DNA of 19,452 nucleotides from CAYTNY01 sp964439215 (GTDB lineage: Bacteria; Oederibacteriota; PGYV01; CAYTNY01): positions 1 through 19,452 of the forward strand of contig CAYTNY010000042.1 of the NCBI GenBank assembly GCA_964439215.1. Direction: 5' to 3'. The translations under genes were made by a program, and so were the position numbers. Of this stretch, positions 6,425 to 14,465 are shown one piece after another. The notes below the pieces were generated by a model that worked only from the letters and a program-made list of their open reading frames with translations, searched no databases and was not told the origin of the DNA. Positions within the stretch are counted from its first letter, which is position 1. Every line of letters starts with the position of its first letter.

Positions 6425-7939
6425 ATGGAGATAAGACCGGAAGAGATTACAAACATAATAAAGGCTCAGATCGAGAATTACGAAACAAAGATACAGTTGT
6501 CCGAAGTAGGCGAAGTCATACAGGTCGGCGACGGCATTGCCCGTGTTTACGGGCTGGATAATGCCATGTCCATGGAGCTTCTGGAATTTCCGGGAGAGGT
6601 GTTCGGTGTTGCGCTGAACCTTGAAAAAGACAACGTGGGCGTTGTTCTGATGGGTGATGACAAGAATATAAAAGAAGGGGACGTTGTAAAAAGAACGGGC
6701 AGAATTCTTTCTGTGCCCGTGGGAAAAGAATTGATAGGCAGGGTAGTTGATCCTCTTGGACAGCCGATAGACGGCAAGGGCCCGATAAAAACAGATAAAT
6801 TAAGAGAAGTTGAAGTGAAAGCGCCCGGTGTTGTTGACAGAAAACCGGTGCACGAGCCGCTGCAGACCGGAATAAAAGCAATTGACGCGATGATACCGAT
6901 AGGAAGGGGCCAGAGGGAGCTTATAATAGGAGACAGGCAGACGGGTAAAACAGCGGTTGCGGTAGACAGTATAATAAATCAAAAGGGAAAAGATGTTATA
7001 TGTATTTATGTTGCTATAGGGCAGAAACAGTCAACCGTAGCCAGAGTTGTTGACAACCTTGAAAAACACGGGGCAATGGAATATACGATAGTTGTGGCTG
7101 CGGGCGCTTCGGACCCCTCGCCTCTTTTGTATATTGCGCCTTATGCGGGCTGTGCAATGGGAGAGGAATTTATGTGGAACGGCGGGCATGTATTGTGTGT
7201 TTATGACGATCTTTCAAAACACGCGGTTGCCTACAGACAGATGTCGCTGCTTTTGAAAAGGCCCCCCGGGCGTGAAGCATATCCCGGAGATGTGTTTTAT
7301 CTTCATTCGCGGCTTCTTGAAAGGGCGTCAAAACTTGATGACAAGCACGGTGCGGGCTCGCTTACCGCGCTTCCTATAATTGAAACACAGGCAGGCGATA
7401 TATCCGCGTATATCCCCACGAATGTAATATCCATTACGGACGGACAGATATTTCTTGAAAGCAATCTGTTCTCGGCGGGCATAAGGCCGGCTATCAATGT
7501 GGGGCTTTCTGTTTCAAGAGTCGGCGGATCCGCTCAGATAAAAGCAATGAAACAGGTCGCGGGTAAATTAAAACTGGACTTGGGACAGTACAGGGAGCTT
7601 GCTGCTTTTGCGCAGTTCGGCACTGAGCTTGACAAGGCTTCGGAAAGACAGCTGGCTCTGGGAAAAAGGATGGAAGAAATATTAAAACAGGGGCAGTATA
7701 TGCCGGTTGATGTGGAGGATGAGGTTATAATAATATACGCGGGCATAAACAGATTTCTGGATGACGTGGAGCTTGAGGATCTGGATGAGTTTGAAAGAGG
7801 ACTGATAAAGCATATAAAGGAAAAACATGCTTCGGTAAGAGACGCAATAACAACCGAAAAAAAACTGTCAGAGGCCCTGAATAAAAAACTTGATAAGGCG
7901 ATAACAGAGTTCAAAGAAAATTTCAAGAAAATTGTTTAA
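6425..7939 (+). CDS. atpA: ATP synthase F1 subunit alpha
   Basis: Subunit alpha, 504 residues, the usual length. It forms the non-catalytic nucleotide sites of the alpha3beta3 head. The Walker A motif is GDRQTGKT (169-176). The arginine finger reaching into the catalytic site is R365 in SVSRVGGSAQ (362-371). The N-terminal beta barrel (about 25-95) and C-terminal helical bundle (about 380-504) are intact. ATG 6425 is preceded by a strong AAGGAGGA (6411-6418) at six bases. After the stop lies a small hairpin ahead of atpG. Confidence 0.98.
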   Translation: MEIRPEEITNIIKAQIENYETKIQLSEVGEVIQVGDGIARVYGLDNAMSMELLEFPGEVFGVALNLEKDNVGVVLMGDDKNIKEGDVVKRTGRILSVPVGKELIGRVVDPLGQPIDGKGPIKTDKLREVEVKAPGVVDRKPVHEPLQTGIKAIDAMIPIGRGQRELIIGDRQTGKTAVAVDSIINQKGKDVICIYVAIGQKQSTVARVVDNLEKHGAMEYTIVVAAGASDPSPLLYIAPYAGCAMGEEFMWNGGHVLCVYDDLSKHAVAYRQMSLLLKRPPGREAYPGDVFYLHSRLLERASKLDDKHGAGSLTALPIIETQAGDISAYIPTNVISITDGQIFLESNLFSAGIRPAINVGLSVSRVGGSAQIKAMKQVAGKLKLDLGQYRELAAFAQFGTELDKASERQLALGKRMEEILKQGQYMPVDVEDEVIIIYAGINRFLDDVELEDLDEFERGLIKHIKEKHASVRDAITTEKKLSEALNKKLDKAITEFKENFKKIV

Positions 7940-7953
7940 AAAATATTATCCTG

Positions 7954-7974
7954 CCCGCTGTTTTAAAAGGCGGG
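7954..7974 (+). other. Small stem-loop between atpA and atpG
   Basis: CCCGC (7954-7958) and GCGGG (7970-7974) can pair around an 11-base AT-rich loop containing TTTTAAAA. No U tract follows, and the atpG SD begins eight bases downstream. It may mark a processing or stability element; it could also be chance. Confidence 0.35.
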
Positions 7975-7993
7975 TGTATGCGGGAGAGTTTAT

Positions 7994-8851
7994 ATGGCGA
8001 CTTTAAGAGAAGTAAAAAAAAGAATAAGAAGCGCTCAGAATATACAGCAGATAACCAAGGCCATGAAAATGGTTGCCGCCGCAAAACTGAGAAAGGCGCA
8101 GGAAAGAATACTTGCGGCAAGGCCGTATTCCGACAAGATCATAGAGGTCATAAATGAACTTATCGCGGATGCCGAAGGCGAACATTATCCGCTGCTTAAA
8201 AAAAATACGGGCGTAAAAAAAGAAGCGGTTATTGTGCTTTCCGCGGATAAAGGGCTCTGCGGAAGCTTCAATACGAATATTTCAAAAGAAGTTATGCATA
8301 TGTTCAGGGAAAATCCGGACATTTGTGTTTATTACATAGGGAAAAAAGTAATGGATCTTTTGAGAAAATTCGGAAAAGGCGCGGAAAAATTTAAATTCAA
8401 CGATAAACATATAGACTGGGAAGATATAGATGAAATAGGAAAAAGCGTTGCGGAAAAATATGAGGCTGAAGAAATATCAAAAGTAACGCTTGTTTACAGT
8501 ATGTTCCAGTCAAACCTTCAGCAGAAGATAGTGAAAAGACAGCTGCTGCCGGTTGTTTTTGAGGAAAAGACCGAGGAGAAGACGGCCAGGGATTTTATAT
8601 ATGAACCTGCGGAAGAGGCGCTTTTGAACAACCTGCTGTCCAGGTACATAAAAACAACTTTATACCGTGCGGTTCTTGAATCCCAGGCGTCGGAGCATGG
8701 TGTGCGGATGGTTGCGATGGAAATGGCCACGATCAATGCGGGCGAAATGATCGGCGACCTTACTCTTCTCGCGAATAAGACCAGACAGGCGGCAATAACA
8801 AACGAGATACTTGAGATAGTCGGAGGAGCGGAAGCAATAAAAGGCAAATAA
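7994..8851 (+). CDS. atpG: ATP synthase F1 subunit gamma
   Basis: Subunit gamma, the central rotor shaft, 285 residues. The N-terminal helix starts LREVKKRIRSAQNIQQITKA and continues KMVAAAKLRKAQ; the C-terminal helix includes NKTRQAAITNEILEIVGGAEA. These two helices form the antiparallel coiled coil that turns inside alpha3beta3. The Rossmann-like middle domain contains SADKGLCGSFNTNI (about residues 79-92), a family hallmark. Length is normal with no regulatory insertion of the chloroplast type. ATG 7994 follows GGGAGAG at about five bases. Confidence 0.97.
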   Translation: MATLREVKKRIRSAQNIQQITKAMKMVAAAKLRKAQERILAARPYSDKIIEVINELIADAEGEHYPLLKKNTGVKKEAVIVLSADKGLCGSFNTNISKEVMHMFRENPDICVYYIGKKVMDLLRKFGKGAEKFKFNDKHIDWEDIDEIGKSVAEKYEAEEISKVTLVYSMFQSNLQQKIVKRQLLPVVFEEKTEEKTARDFIYEPAEEALLNNLLSRYIKTTLYRAVLESQASEHGVRMVAMEMATINAGEMIGDLTLLANKTRQAAITNEILEIVGGAEAIKGK

Positions 8852-8855
8852 AAAA

Positions 8856-8871
8856 CCGCATATGTGTGCGG
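8856..8871 (+). other. Small stem-loop just upstream of the atpD ribosome binding site
   Basis: CCGCA (8856-8860) and TGCGG (8867-8871) pair around a six-base loop in the atpG-atpD gap, ending 13 bases before the atpD SD. It is short, and its significance rests on similar hairpins after atpE and atpA. Confidence 0.35.
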
Positions 8872-8897
8872 AGAAAATAAAAGCAGGAGGATTGAAT

Positions 8898-10319
8898 ATG
8901 CCGACAAAAGAAGGAAGAGTGGTACAGGTTATAGGGCCTATTATAGATGTGGAATTTCCCGAAGGGCATCTTCCGCAGATTTATAATGCGGTAAAAGTTG
9001 AAGGCTCTTATGAAATGAATAATGAAACCCGCAATATTGACCTTACTACAGAGGTTGCAATGCATATAGGAGACAATACGGTGCGGTGTGTTGCTATGAG
9101 CTCCACTGACGGTATCTCCAGAGGCATGAAATCAATTGATACGGGCGCGCCGATAAAGGTCCCTGTGGGAACTGCAACTCAGGGAAGGGTTCTGAATGTT
9201 CTCGGGGAACCGGTTGATTACATGGGTCCTGTTAATGCGGAAAGCTACAGTGCCATAAGAAAAAGGCCGCCGTCGTTTGAGGAACAGGCAATAACAACCG
9301 AGATGTTTGAAACAGGAATTAAAGTTATTGACCTTTTATGCCCGTATCCGAAAGGCGGCAAGGTAGGGCTTTTTGGCGGTGCGGGAGTGGGCAAGACTGT
9401 TGTTATAATGGAACTGATAAGAAATATCGCGCAGGAACACGGAGGTTTTTCCGTGTTTGCCGGCGTAGGCGAGAGAACCAGGGAAGGCACCGATCTGAGG
9501 CTTGAAATGATGGAGTCCGGTGTTATTGACAAAACATCGCTTATCTACGGGCAGATGAATGAACCGCCCGGGGCCAGGCTCAGGGTCGGGCTTACCGCGC
9601 TTACGGTTGCCGAATATTTCAGGGACGAAGGCGGCAAGGACGTTCTTTTGTTTGTTGATAATATATTCCGTTTTACTCAGGCAGGCTCTGAGGTATCCGC
9701 GCTTTTGGGGAGGATGCCGTCGGCTGTAGGTTATCAGCCGAACCTTGCGACGGAAATGGCGGAGCTTCAGGAAAGGATAACTTCAACCAGACGGGGTTCT
9801 ATTACTTCTGTTCAGGCGATATATGTTCCGGCGGACGATTTGACGGATCCGGCGCCGGCAACAGCTTTTGCGCATCTGGACGCAACAACTGTTTTGTCCA
9901 GGCCGCTGTCGGCTCTGGGGATATATCCCGCGGTTGACCCGCTTGATTCCAATTCAACTATCTTAAAGCCTGAAGTTGTCGGAGATGAGCATTACTATGT
10001 TGCCATGGAAGTAAAAAGAATACTTCAGAGATATAAGGATCTTCAGGACATAATAGCGATTCTTGGAATTGACGAACTGGCGGAAGAGGATAAACTTATA
10101 GTCGCAAGAGCAAGAAGAATACAGAAATATCTTTCTCAGCCGTTTTTTGTCGCTTCACAGTTTACGGGGCATGACGGAAAATATGTATCCGTTAAAGATA
10201 CGGTAGCGGGATTTAAGAAACTTGTTGAAGGGGAGATGGACAGCATTCCCGAACAGGCTTTTTATATGTCCGGAAGCATAGAAGAGGTGCTGGAAAGAGC
10301 AAAGAGTATGACCGATTAA
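8898..10319 (+). CDS. atpD: ATP synthase F1 subunit beta
   Basis: Catalytic subunit beta, 473 residues. Walker A is GGAGVGKT (160-167); the catalytic glutamate lies in GERTREG (191-197). FVDNIFRFTQAGSEVSALLGR holds the Walker B aspartate. The C-terminal DELSEED loop, which contacts gamma, reads DELAEED here, a conservative variant. I start the gene at ATG 8898, which has AGGAGG seven bases upstream and gives the expected MPTKEGRVVQVIGP opening. An ATG 36 bases earlier (8862) lies inside the small hairpin and would add 12 unrelated residues. Confidence 0.98.
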   Translation: MPTKEGRVVQVIGPIIDVEFPEGHLPQIYNAVKVEGSYEMNNETRNIDLTTEVAMHIGDNTVRCVAMSSTDGISRGMKSIDTGAPIKVPVGTATQGRVLNVLGEPVDYMGPVNAESYSAIRKRPPSFEEQAITTEMFETGIKVIDLLCPYPKGGKVGLFGGAGVGKTVVIMELIRNIAQEHGGFSVFAGVGERTREGTDLRLEMMESGVIDKTSLIYGQMNEPPGARLRVGLTALTVAEYFRDEGGKDVLLFVDNIFRFTQAGSEVSALLGRMPSAVGYQPNLATEMAELQERITSTRRGSITSVQAIYVPADDLTDPAPATAFAHLDATTVLSRPLSALGIYPAVDPLDSNSTILKPEVVGDEHYYVAMEVKRILQRYKDLQDIIAILGIDELAEEDKLIVARARRIQKYLSQPFFVASQFTGHDGKYVSVKDTVAGFKKLVEGEMDSIPEQAFYMSGSIEEVLERAKSMTD

Positions 10320-10331
10320 AGGAGAACCGTA

Positions 10332-10760
10332 ATGGCTAATCTTATTCATATTGATATAGTAACACCGGAAAAGAGGATATTTGAAGGAAACATAAAAGGT
10401 CTGTCCGCGCCCGGAATTGACGGGGAGTTCGGAGTTCTGCCGGGGCACGCTCCTTTTGCGACAATACTGGCCCCGGGCGTTGTTTCCATGAAAAATGAAG
10501 ATAACAGCGAGGAGTTAATGGCTGTGTCCGGAGGTTATCTGGAAGTGACGGGGGAAAAAATAGTTCTTTTGGTTGAAACCGCGGACAGAGAAGGGGAAGT
10601 AGACGTGGAAAAGATAAAAAAACGCAAAGAAGAAAAAGAGCGTCTTTTAAAAGCAAAAGAACATACGGATGTTGACTATGATAAAATACACGCACAGCTT
10701 GTGCATGAGATGGCAAGGCTGAAAGCTGTCCGCCTGCTGAGCAGAAGAAAAAAAGTATAG
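10332..10760 (+). CDS. atpC: ATP synthase F1 subunit epsilon
   Basis: Subunit epsilon, 142 residues, both domains present. The N-terminal beta sandwich (about 1-88) includes GIDGEFGVLPGHAPF, which docks on the gamma/c-ring interface. The C-terminal part (about 92-142) is a charged two-helix region (VEKIKKRKEEKERLL, then HAQLVHEMARLKAVRLL) of the kind that can rise and inhibit ATP hydrolysis. The last residues (SRRKKV) are basic. ATG 10332 has AAGGAGA upstream and lies 12 bases after atpD. A lipoprotein gene starts five bases after its stop. Confidence 0.96.
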   Translation: MANLIHIDIVTPEKRIFEGNIKGLSAPGIDGEFGVLPGHAPFATILAPGVVSMKNEDNSEELMAVSGGYLEVTGEKIVLLVETADREGEVDVEKIKKRKEEKERLLKAKEHTDVDYDKIHAQLVHEMARLKAVRLLSRRKKV

Positions 10761-10765
10761 ATGCA

Positions 10766-11770
10766 ATGAAGAAAAAATTCTTTTTGTATGCTGCCGCCGC
10801 TGCCGCGGGTGTGTTTTTTGTTTCCTGCGGCGGGCTGAATCTTCCCAAAGGCAGTTTTGCCGAAATCAAAGAAATACCCCCTTCCTATATGGACAAATCA
10901 TTTTTAATGCCTGATGCCGTTTCTTTGATGTACTGGGAAGACGGCCGTTTTTATAAAAATGATATTTTAAGCCGGAGCAGCGAATGGGAAAGCGCCGGGG
11001 AATTTGAACTTAAAAATTTCCATATAAAAATGAAAGGGGAAGACGGCGAAACCCGGCTGGATGCAAAAAGAATGACTCATATTTCCTATTCGGACGATAA
11101 AAAACTTATGGGATTTACAATGAAGCTCGGAACTTCCGTGAATTCAACTATCGGAATCGCGGATACAGCGGCCCGGGAAATTATTTTCTCGGAGCCCGTG
11201 AAAAAGAGAGAAAAATCCCAAATGAGCATGAGCGGAATTATTCTTGAAAAGATCTTTTTCAAACCGGTTTTTTCAGAGAACGGCAAATATGCATGTTATG
11301 GATATATCGGGCAGGAAGAAAAAAGAAATGTACGGGTGAGAAAACTTGACGGAAACCGCGGATATTTTGATATAAAAGAAGCGGCCCGGTATGCTGTTTT
11401 TAACGGGCGGGTTTTTGTCATACAAAAAGGCGCGGAAGATTCCGTGCACGAAGTGAATTATTACGAACTTGAGGGGGGGAAGAACAAAAGCGGAAAAATC
11501 GCGGGTTTTAATGAACCGATTCACACGATTATATCATCGGGAAGATCTGTATTTGTTATGAGCAATGACAATATATACAGGCTGAATGCGGAAGGCGGGG
11601 CTGATAAAATATATGATATGGAACCTCTGAAACAGGGTTTTGATAAATTCGGTATTTATTATGTTTTTGCGGCGGCAGTAGAAGAAAAAGAGTATATTTT
11701 TCTGTACGCAAGAACTCAAAAAGAAGAAAAGTACAGATGGATCATGTACGGAGGCGACTTTTCCGGATAA
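10766..11770 (+). CDS. Unrecognised lipoprotein at the end of the atp operon
   Basis: A 334-residue protein I cannot assign to a family. The N terminus is a lipoprotein signal: MKKKFF, an alanine-rich core, and lipobox FVSC with the acylated cysteine at C21. The next residues are Gly-Gly, with no inner-membrane-retention Asp, so outer-membrane anchoring is likely. The mature part alternates short beta-like segments and turns (for example PVFSENGKYACYGYIG and IHTIISSGRSVFVMSNDN), suggesting a beta-propeller or WD40/TolB-like fold; this is an impression, not a match. It has no visible SD and starts five bases after atpC, so it is probably translated by coupling and co-transcribed with the ATP synthase. 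No functional link to ATP synthase is established. Confidence 0.8.
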   Translation: MKKKFFLYAAAAAAGVFFVSCGGLNLPKGSFAEIKEIPPSYMDKSFLMPDAVSLMYWEDGRFYKNDILSRSSEWESAGEFELKNFHIKMKGEDGETRLDAKRMTHISYSDDKKLMGFTMKLGTSVNSTIGIADTAAREIIFSEPVKKREKSQMSMSGIILEKIFFKPVFSENGKYACYGYIGQEEKRNVRVRKLDGNRGYFDIKEAARYAVFNGRVFVIQKGAEDSVHEVNYYELEGGKNKSGKIAGFNEPIHTIISSGRSVFVMSNDNIYRLNAEGGADKIYDMEPLKQGFDKFGIYYVFAAAVEEKEYIFLYARTQKEEKYRWIMYGGDFSG

Positions 11771-11912
11771 TGCGGTGTTTTTTTTGTGCGGGAAACAGGC
11801 CCGGAAAGAACGGATTGTTTTCCTTAACCGCAAAACCGCAAATGAAAAAAAAAAGAAGTCCGGATGTTTGGGAAAAGTCCAAAAAGTGCTTTAAATAAAG
11901 GGATTTTAGTTA

Positions 11913-11941
11913 TTGACATGCGGTTGTAATAATGATATATT
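11913..11941 (+). promoter_or_regulatory. Consensus sigma70 promoter for the PorV-YjbQ-UgpC-PorV unit
   Basis: A perfect TTGACA (11913-11918), 17-base spacer and TATATT (11936-11941). It sits in the 194-base gap after the lipoprotein, 23 bases before the PorV-like start codon. The upstream part of the gap (11771-11912) is A-rich and shows no clear terminator. Confidence 0.85.
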
Positions 11942-11964
11942 TGATTTAAAGAGGTGAGAAAGTT

Positions 11965-12909
11965 ATGCATTTGAAAGCAGTGAAAAAAACAGTTGTTATA
12001 GCGGTATTGTTGTCTCTGTTTTCTTCCGGATTATTTGCGGATCAGGGGACTACGGGAGCTGTTTTTTTGAAACTGGAACAGGGTGCAAGGCCGATTTCTT
12101 TAGGGGGGGCTTTTGTGGCTGCCGCGGATGATGTAAATGCGATATCCTGGAATCCCGCCGGACTGCCGCAGATTGAAGGTACTGAAGTATCTCTGATGCA
12201 TGCGGTATGGATAGTTGATATTTTTTATGATTATATAGCGGCTGCATATTCGGCGGGTGAAATCGGAACTTTTGGAATGAGCCTTGTTTATGTCAATTAT
12301 GGTTCAATACAAAGCTGGGATGAACTTGGAAATCCGGAGGGGGATTTTTCAGGGAATGATATAGCCGTAAATTTAGCTTATGGAACGGTTATAGACAATA
12401 AACTTTCACTGGGTATTGCCGTAAAAGGTTTTAATCAGAGCATTGATGAAGAGGGTGCTTTTGGTTTTGCCGCGGATATTGGGGCGATATATAAGCTTCC
12501 GATTGAAGGGCTTCAGGCCGGAATGTCAGTGCAGAATTTAGGCCCGAAATTCGGTTTCGGTGAAGCGTTTCTTCTGCCGGTAATATTAAGGGCAGGATTA
12601 AGCTATACGGGCATAAGAAATTTTATGCTGAATCTTGAATACGCTCAGCCTATTGAAACCAACGGAATAATAGCGGCCGGTATGGAGTATTGGTACAGGG
12701 ATCTTCTTGTTCTGAGAATGGGATATCAGTACCAGGGTATGTTTGATAAGAACAGGTATTATGAAAATTATGCGGGCCCGTCAATAATGGCGGGTTTTGT
12801 AATAGGAGCCGGCATAAAGATAGACATATATGAAATAGATTATGCTTACAGGCAGCTTGGTGTTCTTGGCAGTGCGCACAGAGCAGGGCTTACGGTTAAG
12901 TTTCCGTAA
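11965..12909 (+). CDS. PorV/PorQ-family outer-membrane protein (first copy)
   Basis: A 314-residue outer-membrane barrel of the PorV/PorQ (UPF0164, FadL-like) family. A signal peptide ends at about A25 (GLFA). The mature N terminus has the family hallmark GARPISLGGAFVAAADD followed by WNPAGL, which plugs the barrel. Amphipathic strands follow, and the C terminus is strand-like (AHRAGLTVKFP). In Bacteroidetes PorV is part of type IX secretion; in other phyla such proteins are widespread and unassigned, so a secretion role is not implied. ATG 11965 has GAGGTGA seven bases upstream and its own consensus promoter. It heads a four-gene unit and is followed four bases later by yjbQ. Confidence 0.9.
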   Translation: MHLKAVKKTVVIAVLLSLFSSGLFADQGTTGAVFLKLEQGARPISLGGAFVAAADDVNAISWNPAGLPQIEGTEVSLMHAVWIVDIFYDYIAAAYSAGEIGTFGMSLVYVNYGSIQSWDELGNPEGDFSGNDIAVNLAYGTVIDNKLSLGIAVKGFNQSIDEEGAFGFAADIGAIYKLPIEGLQAGMSVQNLGPKFGFGEAFLLPVILRAGLSYTGIRNFMLNLEYAQPIETNGIIAAGMEYWYRDLLVLRMGYQYQGMFDKNRYYENYAGPSIMAGFVIGAGIKIDIYEIDYAYRQLGVLGSAHRAGLTVKFP

Positions 12910-12913
12910 AAAT

Positions 12914-13303
12914 ATGGAGACACTTGACATAAGCACTTCAAAGAGGGAAGAACTGATAGATATTACCGATAAAGTGCGGTCTGTTGTTAAAGGTGTGGAT
13001 GACGGCATTGTTTTTCTCTATGTCCCCCACACAACAGCCGGACTTGCCTGCAACGAAAATGCGGATCCGTCGGTGAAAGACGATATGATGAAAAAAATGA
13101 ATCAGCTCATACCGGAAAATGATAATTATAAACACGCTGAAGGCAATTCGGACTCTCATTTAAAAGCATCTATTTTTGGCGGAGGGAGTTTTTTTATTAT
13201 CAGCGGCGGGAAACTTGTACTCGGCAGGTGGCAGGGTATTTATTTTGCCGAATTTGACGGGCCGAGAAAAAGAAAACTGCACTGCAGTATAATTAAATCA
13301 TAA
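12914..13303 (+). CDS. YjbQ/UPF0047 family protein
   Basis: A 129-residue cytoplasmic protein of the YjbQ family, some members of which can support thiamin-phosphate synthesis as a secondary activity; the real role is unclear. Family motifs visible are VPHTTAGLACNENADPSV (about 34-51), with the conserved histidine and Asn-Glu, HAEGNSDSHLKASIFG (about 76-91) with two histidines likely at a metal site, and LGRWQGIYFAEFDGPRKRKL. The usual GTWQ reads GRWQ. I start at ATG 12914, four bases after the porV stop. The longer in-frame extension back to 12842 only overlaps porV. There is no SD, so translation is probably coupled to porV. Confidence 0.92.
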   Translation: METLDISTSKREELIDITDKVRSVVKGVDDGIVFLYVPHTTAGLACNENADPSVKDDMMKKMNQLIPENDNYKHAEGNSDSHLKASIFGGGSFFIISGGKLVLGRWQGIYFAEFDGPRKRKLHCSIIKS

Positions 13304-13317
13304 AACGGAGGATTTAA

Positions 13318-14418
13318 ATGGCCAGAGTAGTATTGAAAAACATTCAGAAAAAATATAATGATATAGTTGCCGTGAAAAACGCGGACATAGTCTGTGAGGA
13401 TAAAGAGTTTTTGATTCTTGTGGGCCCGTCCGGATGCGGAAAAACAACAACGCTAAGAATGATAGCGGGCCTTGAAGAAATAACCGCCGGTGAACTTTTT
13501 ATTGATGATAAACTTGTGAATGACATACCGCCGAAGGACCGCGATATTGCAATGGTTTTTCAGAATTACGCGCTTTATCCTCATATGACGGTATATGATA
13601 ATATGGCATTCGGCCTTAAACTGCGTAAATATCCGAAAGCAGAGATAAAACAAAGGGTTGAAGAAGCCGCGGATATTTTAAGCATTGAACGGCTTCTGGC
13701 CAGAAAACCAAAGCAGCTTTCCGGCGGTGAGCGCCAGAGAGTGGCTGTGGGAAGAGCGATAGTAAGAAAACCAAAAGTATTTTTGTTTGACGAGCCGCTT
13801 TCAAATCTTGACGCGAAATTAAGGGTTCAGATGAGGGCGGAGCTTTCCAAACTTCATACAAGGCTTCAGGCTACAATGATATATGTAACACATGACCAGA
13901 TAGAGGCAATGACAATGGGCGAGAAGATCGTTGTTATGAAAAATGCGGAGATTCATCAGATCGCTGATCCCAAAACGCTTTATGACAAGCCTGTGAATAA
14001 GTTTGTGGCGGGTTTTATCGGCAGTCCTTCAATGAACTTTATGGAAGGGTTCCTTGAAGAAAAAAAAGAGGGACTGTATTTTAATGAAGAGAATTTTGAG
14101 GTGCGGATCCCGGAAAATATGGCGGAAAAACTTAAAGAAAAAGCGGGTGAGGAAGTAATAATGGGAATAAGGCCCGAAGACATATACGATAAGGTTTATG
14201 CTCCGAACGCCGGTGCGGACAACACACTTGCCGCAACCGTGGAAGTGGTGGAAATGCTGGGTTCGGAAAATCTTATATATTTAACAACAGGAAAAAGTCC
14301 GTTCATAGCAAAAATGGAGTCTGATACGGATATAAATATAAATCAGGAAATAGAGCTGGTTTTTGATATGAATAAAAGTCATTTTTTTGATTCAGCAACA
14401 GAAGAGGCTATAGTATAA
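13318..14418 (+). CDS. Sugar ABC transporter ATP-binding protein (UgpC/MsmK/MalK family)
   Basis: A 366-residue ATPase that would power import of sugars or glycerol phosphate from the cytoplasmic face of an ABC importer. Walker A is GPSGCGKT (36-43), Q-loop Q82, signature LSGGERQ (134-140), Walker B VFLFDEP (154-160), and switch histidine H192. The C-terminal part (about 240-366), with EVIMGIRPED, is the regulatory/TOBE domain typical of MalK and UgpC. No permease or binding-protein gene is nearby. Such orphan ATPases are known in Gram-positives (MsmK) to serve several sugar importers, which is plausible here. ATG 13318 has CGGAGGA five bases upstream, 14 bases after yjbQ. Confidence 0.95.
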   Translation: MARVVLKNIQKKYNDIVAVKNADIVCEDKEFLILVGPSGCGKTTTLRMIAGLEEITAGELFIDDKLVNDIPPKDRDIAMVFQNYALYPHMTVYDNMAFGLKLRKYPKAEIKQRVEEAADILSIERLLARKPKQLSGGERQRVAVGRAIVRKPKVFLFDEPLSNLDAKLRVQMRAELSKLHTRLQATMIYVTHDQIEAMTMGEKIVVMKNAEIHQIADPKTLYDKPVNKFVAGFIGSPSMNFMEGFLEEKKEGLYFNEENFEVRIPENMAEKLKEKAGEEVIMGIRPEDIYDKVYAPNAGADNTLAATVEVVEMLGSENLIYLTTGKSPFIAKMESDTDININQEIELVFDMNKSHFFDSATEEAIV

Positions 14419-14465
14419 AACCACCGAAAAATGGCAAAAAAATTATTTAAGGAGGTTGTTTACAT

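Noticed and set aside
10342..10869. 175-codon minus-strand reading frame opposite atpC and the lipoprotein start
   Set aside because: It spans the boundary of two supported plus-strand genes and its product looks like low-complexity antisense translation.
11771..11912. Terminator or small RNA in the gap after the lipoprotein
   Set aside because: Only weak stems (such as GGAAA/TTTCC) with no U tract are present, and no promoter other than the one at 11913 is visible.
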